From contig NZ_CP045996.1 in the NCBI RefSeq assembly GCF_016899425.1, forward strand, positions 372,001-436,000: 64,000 bases of DNA, given 5' to 3'. This document shows, piece after piece, positions 25,764-34,686 of this stretch (position 1 is its first letter; the number at the start of each line of letters is the position of its first letter). Source of the stretch: Burkholderia sp. MS389. Its GTDB lineage: Bacteria > Pseudomonadota > Gammaproteobacteria > Burkholderiales > Burkholderiaceae. The notes beneath the pieces are model-generated. The model ran no database searches. It saw nothing but the letters and a program-made list of their open reading frames with translations, and was not told the DNA's origin. Made by a program: the position numbers and the translations under genes.

Positions 25764-26495
25764 AGCGGGCGATCGCAATTCGCCATCGGACGCCCATCGG
25801 CGAAGTCGCTTTACCCGAATTCAAATCCATGCCTGGATATCGATGTTCATTCAGCATGACGGTTTTATGATTTGGAATGCAAATCAGTGGTATCGGTAAT
25901 TCTGATTTGACGAAGGCGGATTCGGCCACAATCGTGGCGCGGTCGGACATCGATCAACCCGCGCGTATTTCCACTGATTAGGTTATCGACTGGCCTTTCG
26001 AGGAGTCGGCACCCCGGTACTCCTCGGAATTTTGCCTGCCGTGTCGTCGTGAGCGCACCGTGCAGGCCTTTTTATTCGTTAGGCGAGCATCGAGCGCCGT
26101 CGTTCGGCCGATGCTCGCTCGTAGGCCAGGACGCACCAGGCGATGCATGCGCATGCCCCGTGCGCGCGCATGGCGGCCGCGGCGAATTGCAAATCGACAT
26201 GAAATTCATGTCGTACATCCGATCCGAATCCGGGCATGAATGGGTGCGAACGCACGTTATTCGTGCATCGCTCGATTCGAGAAATGGATCGAATAATTCG
26301 CTCGGGAAATCGGCCTTGATTTGTTCCGCCATCAACAAGGCGGATTCGGACGCAATCGATAAAGGCGAAAGTCGAGGCGAATATGATGCACTGCGGAAAC
26401 GTTGAAGCAGAGGCGCCGCAACCAGCGTTCCGCGTGATGTGATGCCGCGCTGCGTCGTGAATGGATATTGGGTGATGACTTAGGAGTTCATATCA
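25764..26495. other. leader/promoter region of the exopolysaccharide operon
   Basis: A 732-base gap on the upstream side of the initiating transferase gene. It is AT-richer than the coding DNA and contains the hairpin at 25999-26026. No coding frame was convincing. TAGGAG at 26481-26486 serves the downstream ATG at 26496. Promoter elements could not be assigned by eye. Confidence 0.55.
25999..26033 (+). terminator. hairpin followed by AATTTT in the exopolysaccharide leader
   Basis: CGAGGAGT (25999-26006) pairs perfectly with ACTCCTCG (26019-26026) around a 12-base loop and is followed by GAATTTT. It lies 236 bases after the AraC-type gene and 463 bases before the first polysaccharide gene. 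It could terminate regulator transcription or act as an attenuator. The U-run is short, so termination strength is doubtful. Confidence 0.4.
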
Positions 26496-27572
26496 ATGAA
26501 TTCGTTGATCAATCGAGCGACCGATATCGGAATGATCGTGCTGGGCGCGTTCATCCCCGCGTTGATCGGTGCGACCGGCGGTGCGCGCGGCACCCTGTTC
26601 GACGGTGCCCTCGTCGCGTTTGCCGCCGCGCTGGCGTTGTCGGTATTTCCCGCATGTGGCATCTACGAGAAGGTGCGGACGCAATCGGCGCTGCACCTGC
26701 TCGGGCGCACGGTGCTGGCATGGATCGTCGTGCAGGGCATGAGCACCGCGCTGCTTTACGTGCTGCATCGTGCGCATGTGCTGTCGAGCGAGTGGTTCGT
26801 GTGCTGGACGCTCGCCAGCGGGATCGGCCTGATCGCATTCCGCGCGCTGACGCTCGCGATCTTTGGTGTGATCGAGCGTGCGGGCGGTCAGGTGCGCGCG
26901 GCGGCGATCGCGCACGCGGACCGGCGCGGCCAGTTCGAGATCGGCCACCGGACGGTCGGACGCGTCAAACGGACGGTCAAGCGGAGCTTCGACCTGGTGG
27001 GCGCGTCGGTGCTGCTCGTCGTACTCGCGCCGGCATTGCTGGGCATCGCATGGGCCGTGAGGCGCGACGGTGGTCCGGCGATCTTCGGGCATGAGCGTGT
27101 CGGCCGAAACGGCCGGCGCTTCAAGTGCCTGAAATTTCGCTCGATGGTGACGAACGCCGATGTGGTGCTCAAGGCGCTGCTGGAGCGCGACGCCGACGCC
27201 CGGGCGGAATGGGCGCGCGAATTCAAGCTGAAGAACGATGTCCGCATCACGCCGATCGGCCGCCTGCTCCGCAAGACGAGCCTCGACGAACTGCCGCAGT
27301 TGCTGAACGTGCTGAAGGGCGACATGAGCCTGGTCGGGCCGCGCCCGATCGTCGAGGCCGAGCTCGAACGCTACGGCGCCGACGTGCGCTACTACCTGAT
27401 GGCCAAGCCCGGCATGACCGGCCTTTGGCAGGTCAGCGGCCGCAACGACACCGACTATTCGACGCGCGTGTCGCTCGACGTGTCCTACGTGCGCGACTGG
27501 TCGCTGCGCCGCGACATCGGCATTCTGTTCAGGACGATCACCGTGGTGGTGCGCGGCTCGGGCGCGTACTAG
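26496..27572 (+). CDS. shortened WbaP/WcaJ-type undecaprenyl-phosphate hexose-1-phosphate transferase
   Basis: A 358-residue polyprenol-phosphate phosphoglycosyl transferase. About four N-terminal membrane helices (residues 10-130) are followed within about 30 residues by the catalytic domain: KRSFDLVGASVLLVVLAPALL (re-entrant helix), FGHERVGRNGRRFKCLKFRSM, KTSLDELPQLLNVLKGDMSLVGPRP and PGMTGLWQVSGRNDTDYSTRV. WbaP and WcaJ are usually about 465-475 residues, so the central CoA-binding-like domain is essentially missing. The catalytic wording is closest to galactose-1-phosphate transferases. It starts the repeat unit on undecaprenyl phosphate at the inner membrane and is the first gene of the operon. 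Confidence 0.88.
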   Translation: MNSLINRATDIGMIVLGAFIPALIGATGGARGTLFDGALVAFAAALALSVFPACGIYEKVRTQSALHLLGRTVLAWIVVQGMSTALLYVLHRAHVLSSEWFVCWTLASGIGLIAFRALTLAIFGVIERAGGQVRAAAIAHADRRGQFEIGHRTVGRVKRTVKRSFDLVGASVLLVVLAPALLGIAWAVRRDGGPAIFGHERVGRNGRRFKCLKFRSMVTNADVVLKALLERDADARAEWAREFKLKNDVRITPIGRLLRKTSLDELPQLLNVLKGDMSLVGPRPIVEAELERYGADVRYYLMAKPGMTGLWQVSGRNDTDYSTRVSLDVSYVRDWSLRRDIGILFRTITVVVRGSGAY

Positions 27573-27739
27573 CCGCTTCCTCCCGCGTGTGAAGGCGGTG
27601 CGATCGCGCGTGGCGGAAGGCGGCGCAACGGTACGGTGTGGCAGCAGGCATGTCCGGTCTCGACAGGGGTGCTGTACTCGCGGTCGACACGACGCGAGGC
27701 GACCGAAGCAATTTCAGACTAAAAAAGATCGAGGTTGTA

Positions 27740-28909
27740 ATGCAGAGGTTGCGTCAAATGGAGCCGGCGCGCGCGCCGCGCCGACGATCGCGTGTCGGTC
27801 GACTCGTGATGATCCTGCCGCTGTGTGCGTTGCTGGGCGCGTGCGGTATCGCGCCGGGCATGCGCATGCAGCAGCCGGCGTCGATTCCGCTGCAAAGCGG
27901 CACGACGCCCGGTGACAACGCCACGCTGCCGGTTCCGGTGACGAATATCGACCTGTCGCTGATCCGGCGCATGCGCGATACGGAACGCAGTGTGCCCGGC
28001 GAGCTCCGCGATATCGCCTCGTCGCCGGACGCATACACCATCGGCCGCGGCGACGTGTTGCAGATCACCGTGTGGGATCACCCCGAACTGGCGGCGGCGC
28101 TCGGCGCGCCGGCACAGTCCGCGCCGCGTGCCGCGGATGCGCCGCCGGGTTTCGTCGTCGATCAGGACGGTACGCTGCAGTTTCCTTACGCGGGCCGGTT
28201 GCCGGTCGCCGGGCTGACGGCCGAGCAGGTACAAACGCAGCTTGCGCGGCGTCTTGACAAGACGTTCAGGAATCCGCAGGTCACGGTGCGGATCGCATCG
28301 TTCCGTGCGAAGCAGGTGTATATCGAGGGCGAGGTGCATACGCCGGGCTCGCAGCCGGTGAACGACATCCCGATGACGCTGTATGACGCGATAGGGCGGG
28401 CAGGGGGATTCTCGGCGGCGGCCGACCAGAGTCGCATCGTGCTGGTGCGCGACGGCGTCGAGCGCAGGATCGATCTGACCGGGATGGCCGAACAAGGACG
28501 CAATCCGTCGAAGATCGTGCTGCGCAACGGCGACCTCGTGCGCGTGCTGGCACGCGACGAGAGCGGCGTATTCGTGATGGGCGAGGTCAACAAGCCCGTC
28601 ACGGCGTTGCCGATGCGCAATGGCCGGCTGACGTTGAGCGAGGCGATCGCGCAGGCAGGCAGCCTGAACGCGAACACGGCCGACGCCGCGCAGCTCTACG
28701 TGGTGCGCGGGATGCAGGACGCGCAACCGCAGGTCTATCACCTCGATGCCCGCTCGCCGGTCGCGATGGTGCTCGCCAATCAATTCCAGTTGAAGCCGAA
28801 GGACGTCGTCTACGTCGACGGCAACGGGCTCGTCCGCTTCAGCCGCGTGCTCAGCCTGTTGCTGCCGGCCATCAATGCCGGCCTGACCGCGGCGATCGCG
28901 ACCAAATGA
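27740..28909 (+). CDS. wza: Wza-type outer-membrane polysaccharide export lipoprotein
   Basis: A 389-residue protein with signal peptide and lipobox LLGAC (Cys35). The polysaccharide export domain follows (YTIGRGDVLQITVWDHPEL, DGTLQFPYAGRLPVAGLTAEQVQ), then SLBB domains (KQVYIEGEVHTPGSQPV; GVFVMGEVNKPVTALPM). The C-terminus (FQLKPKDVVYVDGNGLVRFSRVLSLLLPAI) can form the amphipathic helix ring of the Wza pore. Length matches E. coli Wza (379). ATG 27740 has GAGG 5 bases upstream. It overlaps the phosphatase gene by ATGA and forms the outer-membrane exit for the polymer with the tyrosine kinase encoded downstream. Confidence 0.92.
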   Translation: MQRLRQMEPARAPRRRSRVGRLVMILPLCALLGACGIAPGMRMQQPASIPLQSGTTPGDNATLPVPVTNIDLSLIRRMRDTERSVPGELRDIASSPDAYTIGRGDVLQITVWDHPELAAALGAPAQSAPRAADAPPGFVVDQDGTLQFPYAGRLPVAGLTAEQVQTQLARRLDKTFRNPQVTVRIASFRAKQVYIEGEVHTPGSQPVNDIPMTLYDAIGRAGGFSAAADQSRIVLVRDGVERRIDLTGMAEQGRNPSKIVLRNGDLVRVLARDESGVFVMGEVNKPVTALPMRNGRLTLSEAIAQAGSLNANTADAAQLYVVRGMQDAQPQVYHLDARSPVAMVLANQFQLKPKDVVYVDGNGLVRFSRVLSLLLPAINAGLTAAIATK

Positions 28910-29340
28910 TGGAGTCCATCCTGATCGTCTGCGAAGGCAACATTTGCCGCAGCCCGATGGCCGAAGCGATGCTGCGTCAGTCGATGCCGGGGCGCCGCGT
29001 CACGTCCGCCGGCCTGAACGCACTGGTCGGCATGCCGGCCGCGCCGTATGCGCTGGACGTCATGCGCCTGCGCGGGTTCGACGTGTCGCCGCATCGCGCC
29101 CGGCAGGTCGACCGCGCGCTGTGTACCGACGCCGACCTGATCCTCGTGATGGACCGTCGACAGCGCACGTCGCTCGAGAACCGGTTTCCGTTCGTGCGGG
29201 GACGCGTGTTCCGTCTCGGCGAATACACGGACTTCGACGTGCACGACCCTTACCGGCAGCCCAGGTTCGTATTCGAACGCTGCGCGCGACTGATCGAACT
29301 CGGCGTGTCCGAGTGGTCGAAGCGCCTTCGTATCGTCTGA
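28906..29340 (+). CDS. wzb: Wzb-type low-molecular-weight protein-tyrosine phosphatase
   Basis: A 144-residue phosphatase. The P-loop CEGNICRSPMA provides nucleophile Cys9 and Arg15; the general acid is Asp114 in DVHDPYRQP. Length and motifs are those of Wzb/Etp. It dephosphorylates the C-terminal tyrosine cluster of the Wzc-type kinase encoded next, a cycle needed for high-molecular-weight polymer. It overlaps wza by 4 bases (ATGA) and is followed by wzc after 52 bases. Confidence 0.95.
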   Translation: MMESILIVCEGNICRSPMAEAMLRQSMPGRRVTSAGLNALVGMPAAPYALDVMRLRGFDVSPHRARQVDRALCTDADLILVMDRRQRTSLENRFPFVRGRVFRLGEYTDFDVHDPYRQPRFVFERCARLIELGVSEWSKRLRIV

Positions 29341-29392
29341 AGCCGCCGTCGGCCGACGCTCCACTGGAACCCCTACGCCTCATATCGTTGCC

Positions 29393-31630
29393 ATGACCCA
29401 ACCCTCCGCCCCGCCGCAGCAAGCCGCCGAAGACGGCAGCGAGACCGATTTCGTTGCGGTGCTCGACATTCTGCTGGAAAGCCGCTGGCTGATCGCGTCC
29501 ATCACGTGCGTGCTGCTGGCGGCCGGCCTCGCGTACGCGATGCTCGGCAAGCCCGTGTTCGAAGCCAACATCATGGTCCAGGTCGAGGACAGCCCCGACA
29601 CGTCGGCCGCCAAGTCGTTGCTCGGCGACGTATCGGCGCTGTTCGACGTCAAGTCGTCGGCCGCCGCCGAACAGCAGATCCTCGCGTCGCGCCTCGTCGT
29701 CGAACGTGCGGTCGACAAGCTCAACCTGTTCATCGACGCGGAGCCGAAGCGATTTCCGCTGATTGGCGACTGGATCGCGCGCCATCGCGATGGCTTGTCC
29801 GAACCCGGCCTCGCCGGCCTGGGCGGCTACGCGTGGGGCCGCGAACGCATCGACGTGCGGCGTTTCGACGTGCCGCGCAAGAACGAAGGCGACGCGTTCA
29901 CGCTGACGAGCCTCGGGGGCAAGCGCTATCGGCTCGACGGCGGCGATCTCGATGCGCCGGTCGAGGGCACCGTCGGCGCGCTCGAGCGCTTCGACTCGCC
30001 GCGCGGCCCGATCGTGCTGCAGGTCGCGTCGATCGCCGCGAAGCCCGGCGCCGCATTCGTGCTGGTTCGCCACTCGCGGCTGAAGACGATCGAGGACATC
30101 CGCGACCGCCTCAACGTGCAGGAGCGCGTGAAGCAATCGGACGTCGTCGTCGCCAGTCTTCAGGATACCGATCCGAAATGGGTCTGCGACACGATGAACG
30201 AAATCGGCCGTCAGTACGTGCGGCAGAACATCGAGCGGAAATCGGCGGAGGCCGCGCAGTCGCTTGAATTCCTGACCGCGCAATTGCCGCAGCTCAAGCT
30301 GCAACTGGCCGATTCCGAAGCGCGTCTGACCAAACTGCGAGACGAGCATGGCACGGTCGACCTCACCGAGGAGGCGAAGCTCGCGCTGGCCCAGACCGCG
30401 GACGCGAAGACGCGCCTGCTCGAGTTGCAGCAGAAGCGGCAGGAGTTGATGTCCCGTTTCACCGAACGGCACCCGAGCGTGGCCGTGATCGACGAGCAGA
30501 TCGCCGCGCTGAACGGCTATCGGAACGCCGCCGAGCTGCAGATCAGGCGCCTGCCGGACCTGCAGCAGGAAGCCGTGCGGCTGATGCTCGACGTGAAGGT
30601 CAACACCGACCTCTACACGGCATTGCTGAACAACATGCAGCAGCTGCAACTCGTGCAGGCCGGCAAGGTCGGCAACGTGCGTCTCGTCGACACGGCCGCG
30701 GTGCCGGAAGTGGCGGTGCGGCCGAAGAAGGTGCTCGTCGCGCTGGCGTCGCTGCTGCTCGGGCTGCTCGCCGGCTGCGGCACCGCGATCGTCCGCTCGA
30801 TGCTGTTCCACGGCATCTCGGATCACAACGAGATCGAGCGCCGCCTCGGCCTCGCGGTGTACGCGACGGTCCCGATCAGCGACCATCAGCGCGACCTGGC
30901 CGAAGAAGCCGCGCGCAAGAGCGGCCACAAGTCGATCCTGTCGATCGATTTCCCGAACGAGCCGGCCGTCGAGTGCCTGCGGAGCCTGCGCACCGCCCTG
31001 CAGTTCGCGATGCTCGAGGCGAAGAACAACATCGTGCTGATCGCCGGTCCCGCGCCGGGCGTCGGCAAGACCTTCATCTCGTCGAACCTCGCGGTCGTGA
31101 TGGCCAGCGCCGGGAAGCGTGTGCTGCTGATCGACGGCGACATTCGCAAGGGGCGGATGCATGACTATCTCGGCTTTCCGCGCGGCCGCGGCTTCACGGA
31201 GCTGATCGCCGGCAGCGCACGCGTGGAGGACGTGATTCACCGAGAGGTGGTCGAGGGTCTCGACTTCATCTCGACCGGCACGATGCCGAAAAATCCCGCG
31301 GAACTGCTGTTGAACCGCAATCTCGCGGCGCTGGTCGACGGCCTGTCGTCGGGTTACGACATCGTCGTGATCGACTCGGCGCCGGTGCTCGCCGTGCCCG
31401 ATACCGGTATTCTCGGTGCATTCGCCGGTACCGCGCTGCTCGTCACGATGGCGGGCAAGACAAAGCTCGGCGAGATCGACGAATCAGCGAAGCGCTTCGC
31501 GCAAAACGGCGTTCGCCTGAACGGCGTCATCTTCAACGGCGTCAACCCGCGGCTCGGACAGTACGGCTACGGTTCGAAGTACGGCGGTTATCGCTATGTC
31601 GCCTACGAGTACGGAGCGCAGGATGCGTGA
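29393..31630 (+). CDS. wzc: Wzc-type polysaccharide co-polymerase / BY-kinase
   Basis: A 745-residue inner-membrane protein. Wzz domain with helix 1 at about 32-52 (WLIASITCVLLAAGLAYAML); a long periplasmic coiled-coil region with a PCP-type P-rich segment before helix 2 (VLVALASLLLGLLAGCGTAIV). The cytoplasmic BY-kinase has Walker A GPAPGVGKT (552-560), Walker A' VLLIDGDIRKG and Walker B DIVVIDSAPVL. The C-terminus GQYGYGSKYGGYRYVAYEYG holds seven tyrosines, the autophosphorylation cluster. It controls chain length and couples polymerisation to Wza export. No truncation seen. Confidence 0.95.
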   Translation: MTQPSAPPQQAAEDGSETDFVAVLDILLESRWLIASITCVLLAAGLAYAMLGKPVFEANIMVQVEDSPDTSAAKSLLGDVSALFDVKSSAAAEQQILASRLVVERAVDKLNLFIDAEPKRFPLIGDWIARHRDGLSEPGLAGLGGYAWGRERIDVRRFDVPRKNEGDAFTLTSLGGKRYRLDGGDLDAPVEGTVGALERFDSPRGPIVLQVASIAAKPGAAFVLVRHSRLKTIEDIRDRLNVQERVKQSDVVVASLQDTDPKWVCDTMNEIGRQYVRQNIERKSAEAAQSLEFLTAQLPQLKLQLADSEARLTKLRDEHGTVDLTEEAKLALAQTADAKTRLLELQQKRQELMSRFTERHPSVAVIDEQIAALNGYRNAAELQIRRLPDLQQEAVRLMLDVKVNTDLYTALLNNMQQLQLVQAGKVGNVRLVDTAAVPEVAVRPKKVLVALASLLLGLLAGCGTAIVRSMLFHGISDHNEIERRLGLAVYATVPISDHQRDLAEEAARKSGHKSILSIDFPNEPAVECLRSLRTALQFAMLEAKNNIVLIAGPAPGVGKTFISSNLAVVMASAGKRVLLIDGDIRKGRMHDYLGFPRGRGFTELIAGSARVEDVIHREVVEGLDFISTGTMPKNPAELLLNRNLAALVDGLSSGYDIVVIDSAPVLAVPDTGILGAFAGTALLVTMAGKTKLGEIDESAKRFAQNGVRLNGVIFNGVNPRLGQYGYGSKYGGYRYVAYEYGAQDA

Positions 31631-31693
31631 TACGTCCAGCGCAGCCGGCGTCCCGGCATGCGAATCCGGTCGCGCGCGGCGCACGGAGGCGCG

Positions 31694-32926
31694 ATGATCA
31701 ATCCGCGGGATTCGATCGTTTCGCTGGCCGGCGTCGTGATGGGACAGATCGCGCTGTTCGTCAGCATCTTCGTGATCGGACGTCGGTTCGGGCCTGAGTC
31801 GCTGGGCCACTTCAACTATCTGCTCGCGCTGGCGTCTTTCGTCGGCACGCTGCTCGCATTGCGCTACGAGCTCGCGTGCGTCGACGATTCGCCGCGCGAA
31901 TCGTTCAATGCGCTGGTCAACGTGACGGCGTTGGGCCTGATGGTCGCCGCCGCGGGCGGGATGCTGATCGCGATCGCCGGCCGGGCGGATCTCTATCCTG
32001 TCGCCGTCTATGCGCTGGCATCGTTCATCCAGCTGGCTGCCGGCGCCTACCTGAACAGCCTCAGGCGCTACGGATGGATCGCGCTGTCGCGCATGGTCGT
32101 CAACGGTGCGTTCCTGATCGGTCTCGTGCTGTCGCTCGCCTGCTCCGCATGCGGCAAGGTCGACGTATTCGCGTTGTACGCGTGGGTGACCGCCGCAGTG
32201 TCGGTCGTGATGGCCGGTGCGATCGTGCTGAGCGGCTATCGCGCAGGGTATGCGTTCAGGTTGTCGCCGGGTTTCTTCGTCAGGAATCGCCGGTTCGCGC
32301 TGTACATCCTGCCGTCGACGCTGTGCGCGTCGGTGCTGACCTACGCGCTGGCGATCGCCATTCCGCACTGGTTCGATGCGCAGAGTGCCGGCTACTTCGC
32401 CGCGGCTTACCGGCTCGGTTTCTTTCCGGTTTCGCTGATCGCGCAGAGCGTGGGCGGCGTGTTTCGGCGCGACGCAATCGGCGCGATGGCGCGACCGGAT
32501 GCCGGCTCGGCGGTGCATCGGGTGTACCGCACCTACGCGCGTGCACTCGCGGGCCTCGCCGTCGCGTACATGGCCGGCGGGCTGCTGCTGTTCGCGCCGC
32601 TCGTCGACCTGTTCTTCGGCGCAAGCTGGCGCGGCTCGGTCGGCTTCTATTACAGCCTGATGCCGTTGTTCGCGCTGCAGCTGATCTACGTGCCGCTGTC
32701 GCAGATCTTCCTGGCCACGCGCGCGCAGCGCACCGATTTCCTGTTTCAGCTGACCTGCGGGATGGGCCTCGTCGGCGCGTTGGGCATCGCGCGGCTGGCG
32801 AACCTGTCGGCCCAGACGAGCGTCCTGATTTTTTCATTGACCGGCGCGGCGCTGATGGCGGCGGGCATCGCGCTGACGTACCGGGTCCTCGACGCGAACC
32901 TGTCCCGGTCGGGGGCGCTGGCGTGA
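31694..32926 (+). CDS. wzx: Wzx-type polysaccharide flippase
   Basis: A 410-residue protein with about 12 hydrophobic helices across its whole length, beginning with SLAGVVMGQIALFVSIFVIGRRFGPESLGHFNYLLALASFV, the classic N-terminus of MOP-superfamily oligosaccharide flippases. It should move the undecaprenyl-linked repeat unit to the periplasmic face for Wzy. The ATG at 31694 has GGAGG 4 bases upstream; a longer frame from 31658 lacks one. Order in the operon (after wzc, before glycosyltransferases) fits. Confidence 0.88.
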   Translation: MINPRDSIVSLAGVVMGQIALFVSIFVIGRRFGPESLGHFNYLLALASFVGTLLALRYELACVDDSPRESFNALVNVTALGLMVAAAGGMLIAIAGRADLYPVAVYALASFIQLAAGAYLNSLRRYGWIALSRMVVNGAFLIGLVLSLACSACGKVDVFALYAWVTAAVSVVMAGAIVLSGYRAGYAFRLSPGFFVRNRRFALYILPSTLCASVLTYALAIAIPHWFDAQSAGYFAAAYRLGFFPVSLIAQSVGGVFRRDAIGAMARPDAGSAVHRVYRTYARALAGLAVAYMAGGLLLFAPLVDLFFGASWRGSVGFYYSLMPLFALQLIYVPLSQIFLATRAQRTDFLFQLTCGMGLVGALGIARLANLSAQTSVLIFSLTGAALMAAGIALTYRVLDANLSRSGALA

Positions 32927-32954
32927 GAACGCCGATACGACGAACGAGTACACC

Positions 32955-34154
32955 ATGATCCTGATAGTCATCGACTCCCTCGAGCGCTACTACTTCGCCA
33001 CCCGTCTGGTGAGCGCGGTCCGGCACGAATACGAGTTCGCATTCCTGACGAGTGAACCGGTCGCGCATCTCGGCCTGCTGCTGGGCGGCTTCCGGTCGGT
33101 GTACCTGAACCGGCTGATGCCGATCGACGTGCCCGACGGCGGCGCGGCCGACCGCACGCCGTATCAACTGTCGATCGAAGTGATGAACGGGCAGATGACC
33201 GAGGCGCGTGCGAAGCGCGAGTCGGCGGCGATCTTCCATATCGCGTCGGAAGTGCTGCGCGGCCTGCGGGTCGAGCAGTGCGTGATGTGGAACGGGCAGC
33301 AGCTCGTGTGCCGCGCGGTGCGGCAGGCGTGCACGGTGCAGGGCGTGGCGACCCGCTTCATTGAGATCTCGAATCTGCCGGGCAAGCTGTTCGTCGATTC
33401 GCTGGGCGTCAATGCATTGTCGACGATCAGCCGCTACCCCGAGGTCATCGATCGCCTGCCGCTACCCGACGAGGACACGCATGCGCGCTGGCTGTCGACC
33501 TATGAACGCGACAAGCGCAAGCCGCTGCCGCAGGCGCGGACGTCGTTCGGACGCAAGGCGACGTCCGCGACGAATTATGTGCTGAAGCTGGTCAGCCGCG
33601 GTGTCGGCCGGCGGCGTCTGGCAAGCGTGCGCGCGCGCAACGGCATGCCGGCGCCGCGCCAGGCCACCTATATGTCGCCCGACACGCTGTCGACCTGCCG
33701 CTATGTATTCCTGCCGCTTCAGGTGGCCGGCGATACGCAGATCAAGCTGCACTCTGACGTCGGCAATCTCGACGCGATTCGCCATGCGTTCGAGTTCGCG
33801 GCGAACGAGAGCGCCGACCTGTTCGTGAAACTCCATCCGGCGGAAACCGATGCGGCCGAGATCGACGCGATCGTGCGCCTGCAGCAGACGTATCACTTCG
33901 AGATCGTCACGACGCCGACCACGGAGCTGCTGCGGCATGCGCATGCGGTCGTCACGATCAATTCGACGGTCGGGCTGGAGGCGATGCTGTACGGCAAGCG
34001 CGTGGTGTCGCTCGGCCGGTGTTTCTACAAGGAGTTCGACCGCGAGCGCCTGCTGAAGTACATCCATTCGTTTCTGGTCGACGGCATCGACTACTTCGGC
34101 ACCGCGCGTATCCCGGCCGATGCGGCGCGGCGCGTTTTCGCGGGGCAGCGTTGA
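32955..34154 (+). CDS. KpsS/KpsC-like capsule synthesis protein, putative beta-Kdo transferase
   Basis: A 399-residue soluble protein with the capsule_synth (KpsC/KpsS, LipA/LipB) pattern. It has LPGKLFVDSLGVNALS at 141-156, FLPLQVAGDTQI at 252-263 (the PLQ..DTQ motif), FVKLHPAE at 290-297 and INSTVGLEAML at 335-345. Family knowledge: KpsC and KpsS are retaining beta-Kdo transferases that use CMP-Kdo and normally build the phospholipid-linked Kdo primer of ABC-transporter capsules. Here there is no kpsMT, kpsC or kpsDE. The gene sits inside a Wzx/Wzy locus together with four CMP-Kdo genes, so I infer that it inserts Kdo into the repeat unit itself. Confidence 0.72.
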   Translation: MILIVIDSLERYYFATRLVSAVRHEYEFAFLTSEPVAHLGLLLGGFRSVYLNRLMPIDVPDGGAADRTPYQLSIEVMNGQMTEARAKRESAAIFHIASEVLRGLRVEQCVMWNGQQLVCRAVRQACTVQGVATRFIEISNLPGKLFVDSLGVNALSTISRYPEVIDRLPLPDEDTHARWLSTYERDKRKPLPQARTSFGRKATSATNYVLKLVSRGVGRRRLASVRARNGMPAPRQATYMSPDTLSTCRYVFLPLQVAGDTQIKLHSDVGNLDAIRHAFEFAANESADLFVKLHPAETDAAEIDAIVRLQQTYHFEIVTTPTTELLRHAHAVVTINSTVGLEAMLYGKRVVSLGRCFYKEFDRERLLKYIHSFLVDGIDYFGTARIPADAARRVFAGQR

Positions 34155-34155
34155 C

Positions 34156-34686
34156 ATGACCGTCACGTTGAGACAGACCGCCGACGCGATCGCCGAAGAT
34201 TGCCGCCGCAATGCGTTCGTGAAGACGCGCAGCGTGGTGATCTTCTACCGCATCGTGCACTACCTCGCGTGCCGGAACCGGTTCACGCTGCTGGCCGGCG
34301 CGCCGCTGATCCTGCTGTACATCGTGTTGTGCGACTGGCTGATGGGCATCGAGATTCCGGCGAAGACGAAGATCGGCAGGGGGCTCGCGATCTATCACGG
34401 CACCGGCCTCGTGATCAACGGATACGCGACGATCGGCGCGTACTGCACGCTGCGGCACGGCGTGACCGTCGGCAACACGATCCGGAAGGACGGCACGCTC
34501 GGCGGCGTGCCGACGATCGGCGATCACGTCGAGTTCGGCGCGCACAGCGTCGTGCTCGGCGAGGTTCGCATCGGCGACCGCGCGCGGATTGGCGCCGGGG
34601 CGGTCGTGCTGACCGACGTGCCCGACGGCGGCGTCGCGGTCGGTGTGCCGGCGCGCGTTGTCGACAACGGACAGGAATCGAAATGA
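34156..34686 (+). CDS. left-handed beta-helix O-acetyltransferase (serine acetyltransferase-like)
   Basis: A 176-residue hexapeptide-repeat acyltransferase. It has an N-terminal helical part, then the coil region IGRGLAIYHGTGLVINGYATIGAYCTLRHGVTVG with the catalytic His position, IGDHVEFGAHSVVLGEVRIGDRARIGAGAVVLTD and GVPARVV. The layout resembles serine acetyltransferase (CysE) but the protein lacks most of the CysE N-terminal domain. In sugar loci such proteins acetylate a hydroxyl of the repeat unit. It begins 1 base after the Kdo transferase-like gene and overlaps the next glycosyltransferase by ATGA, supporting a role in the same pathway. Confidence 0.82.
   Translation: MTVTLRQTADAIAEDCRRNAFVKTRSVVIFYRIVHYLACRNRFTLLAGAPLILLYIVLCDWLMGIEIPAKTKIGRGLAIYHGTGLVINGYATIGAYCTLRHGVTVGNTIRKDGTLGGVPTIGDHVEFGAHSVVLGEVRIGDRARIGAGAVVLTDVPDGGVAVGVPARVVDNGQESK

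Noticed and set aside
29060-31240. A 726-residue leftward frame opposite wzc
   Set aside because: Mirror frame of a strongly coding gene; composition is Arg/His/Gln-rich and no motif is present. The same applies to the 898-residue frame opposite the adhesin (57775-60471).
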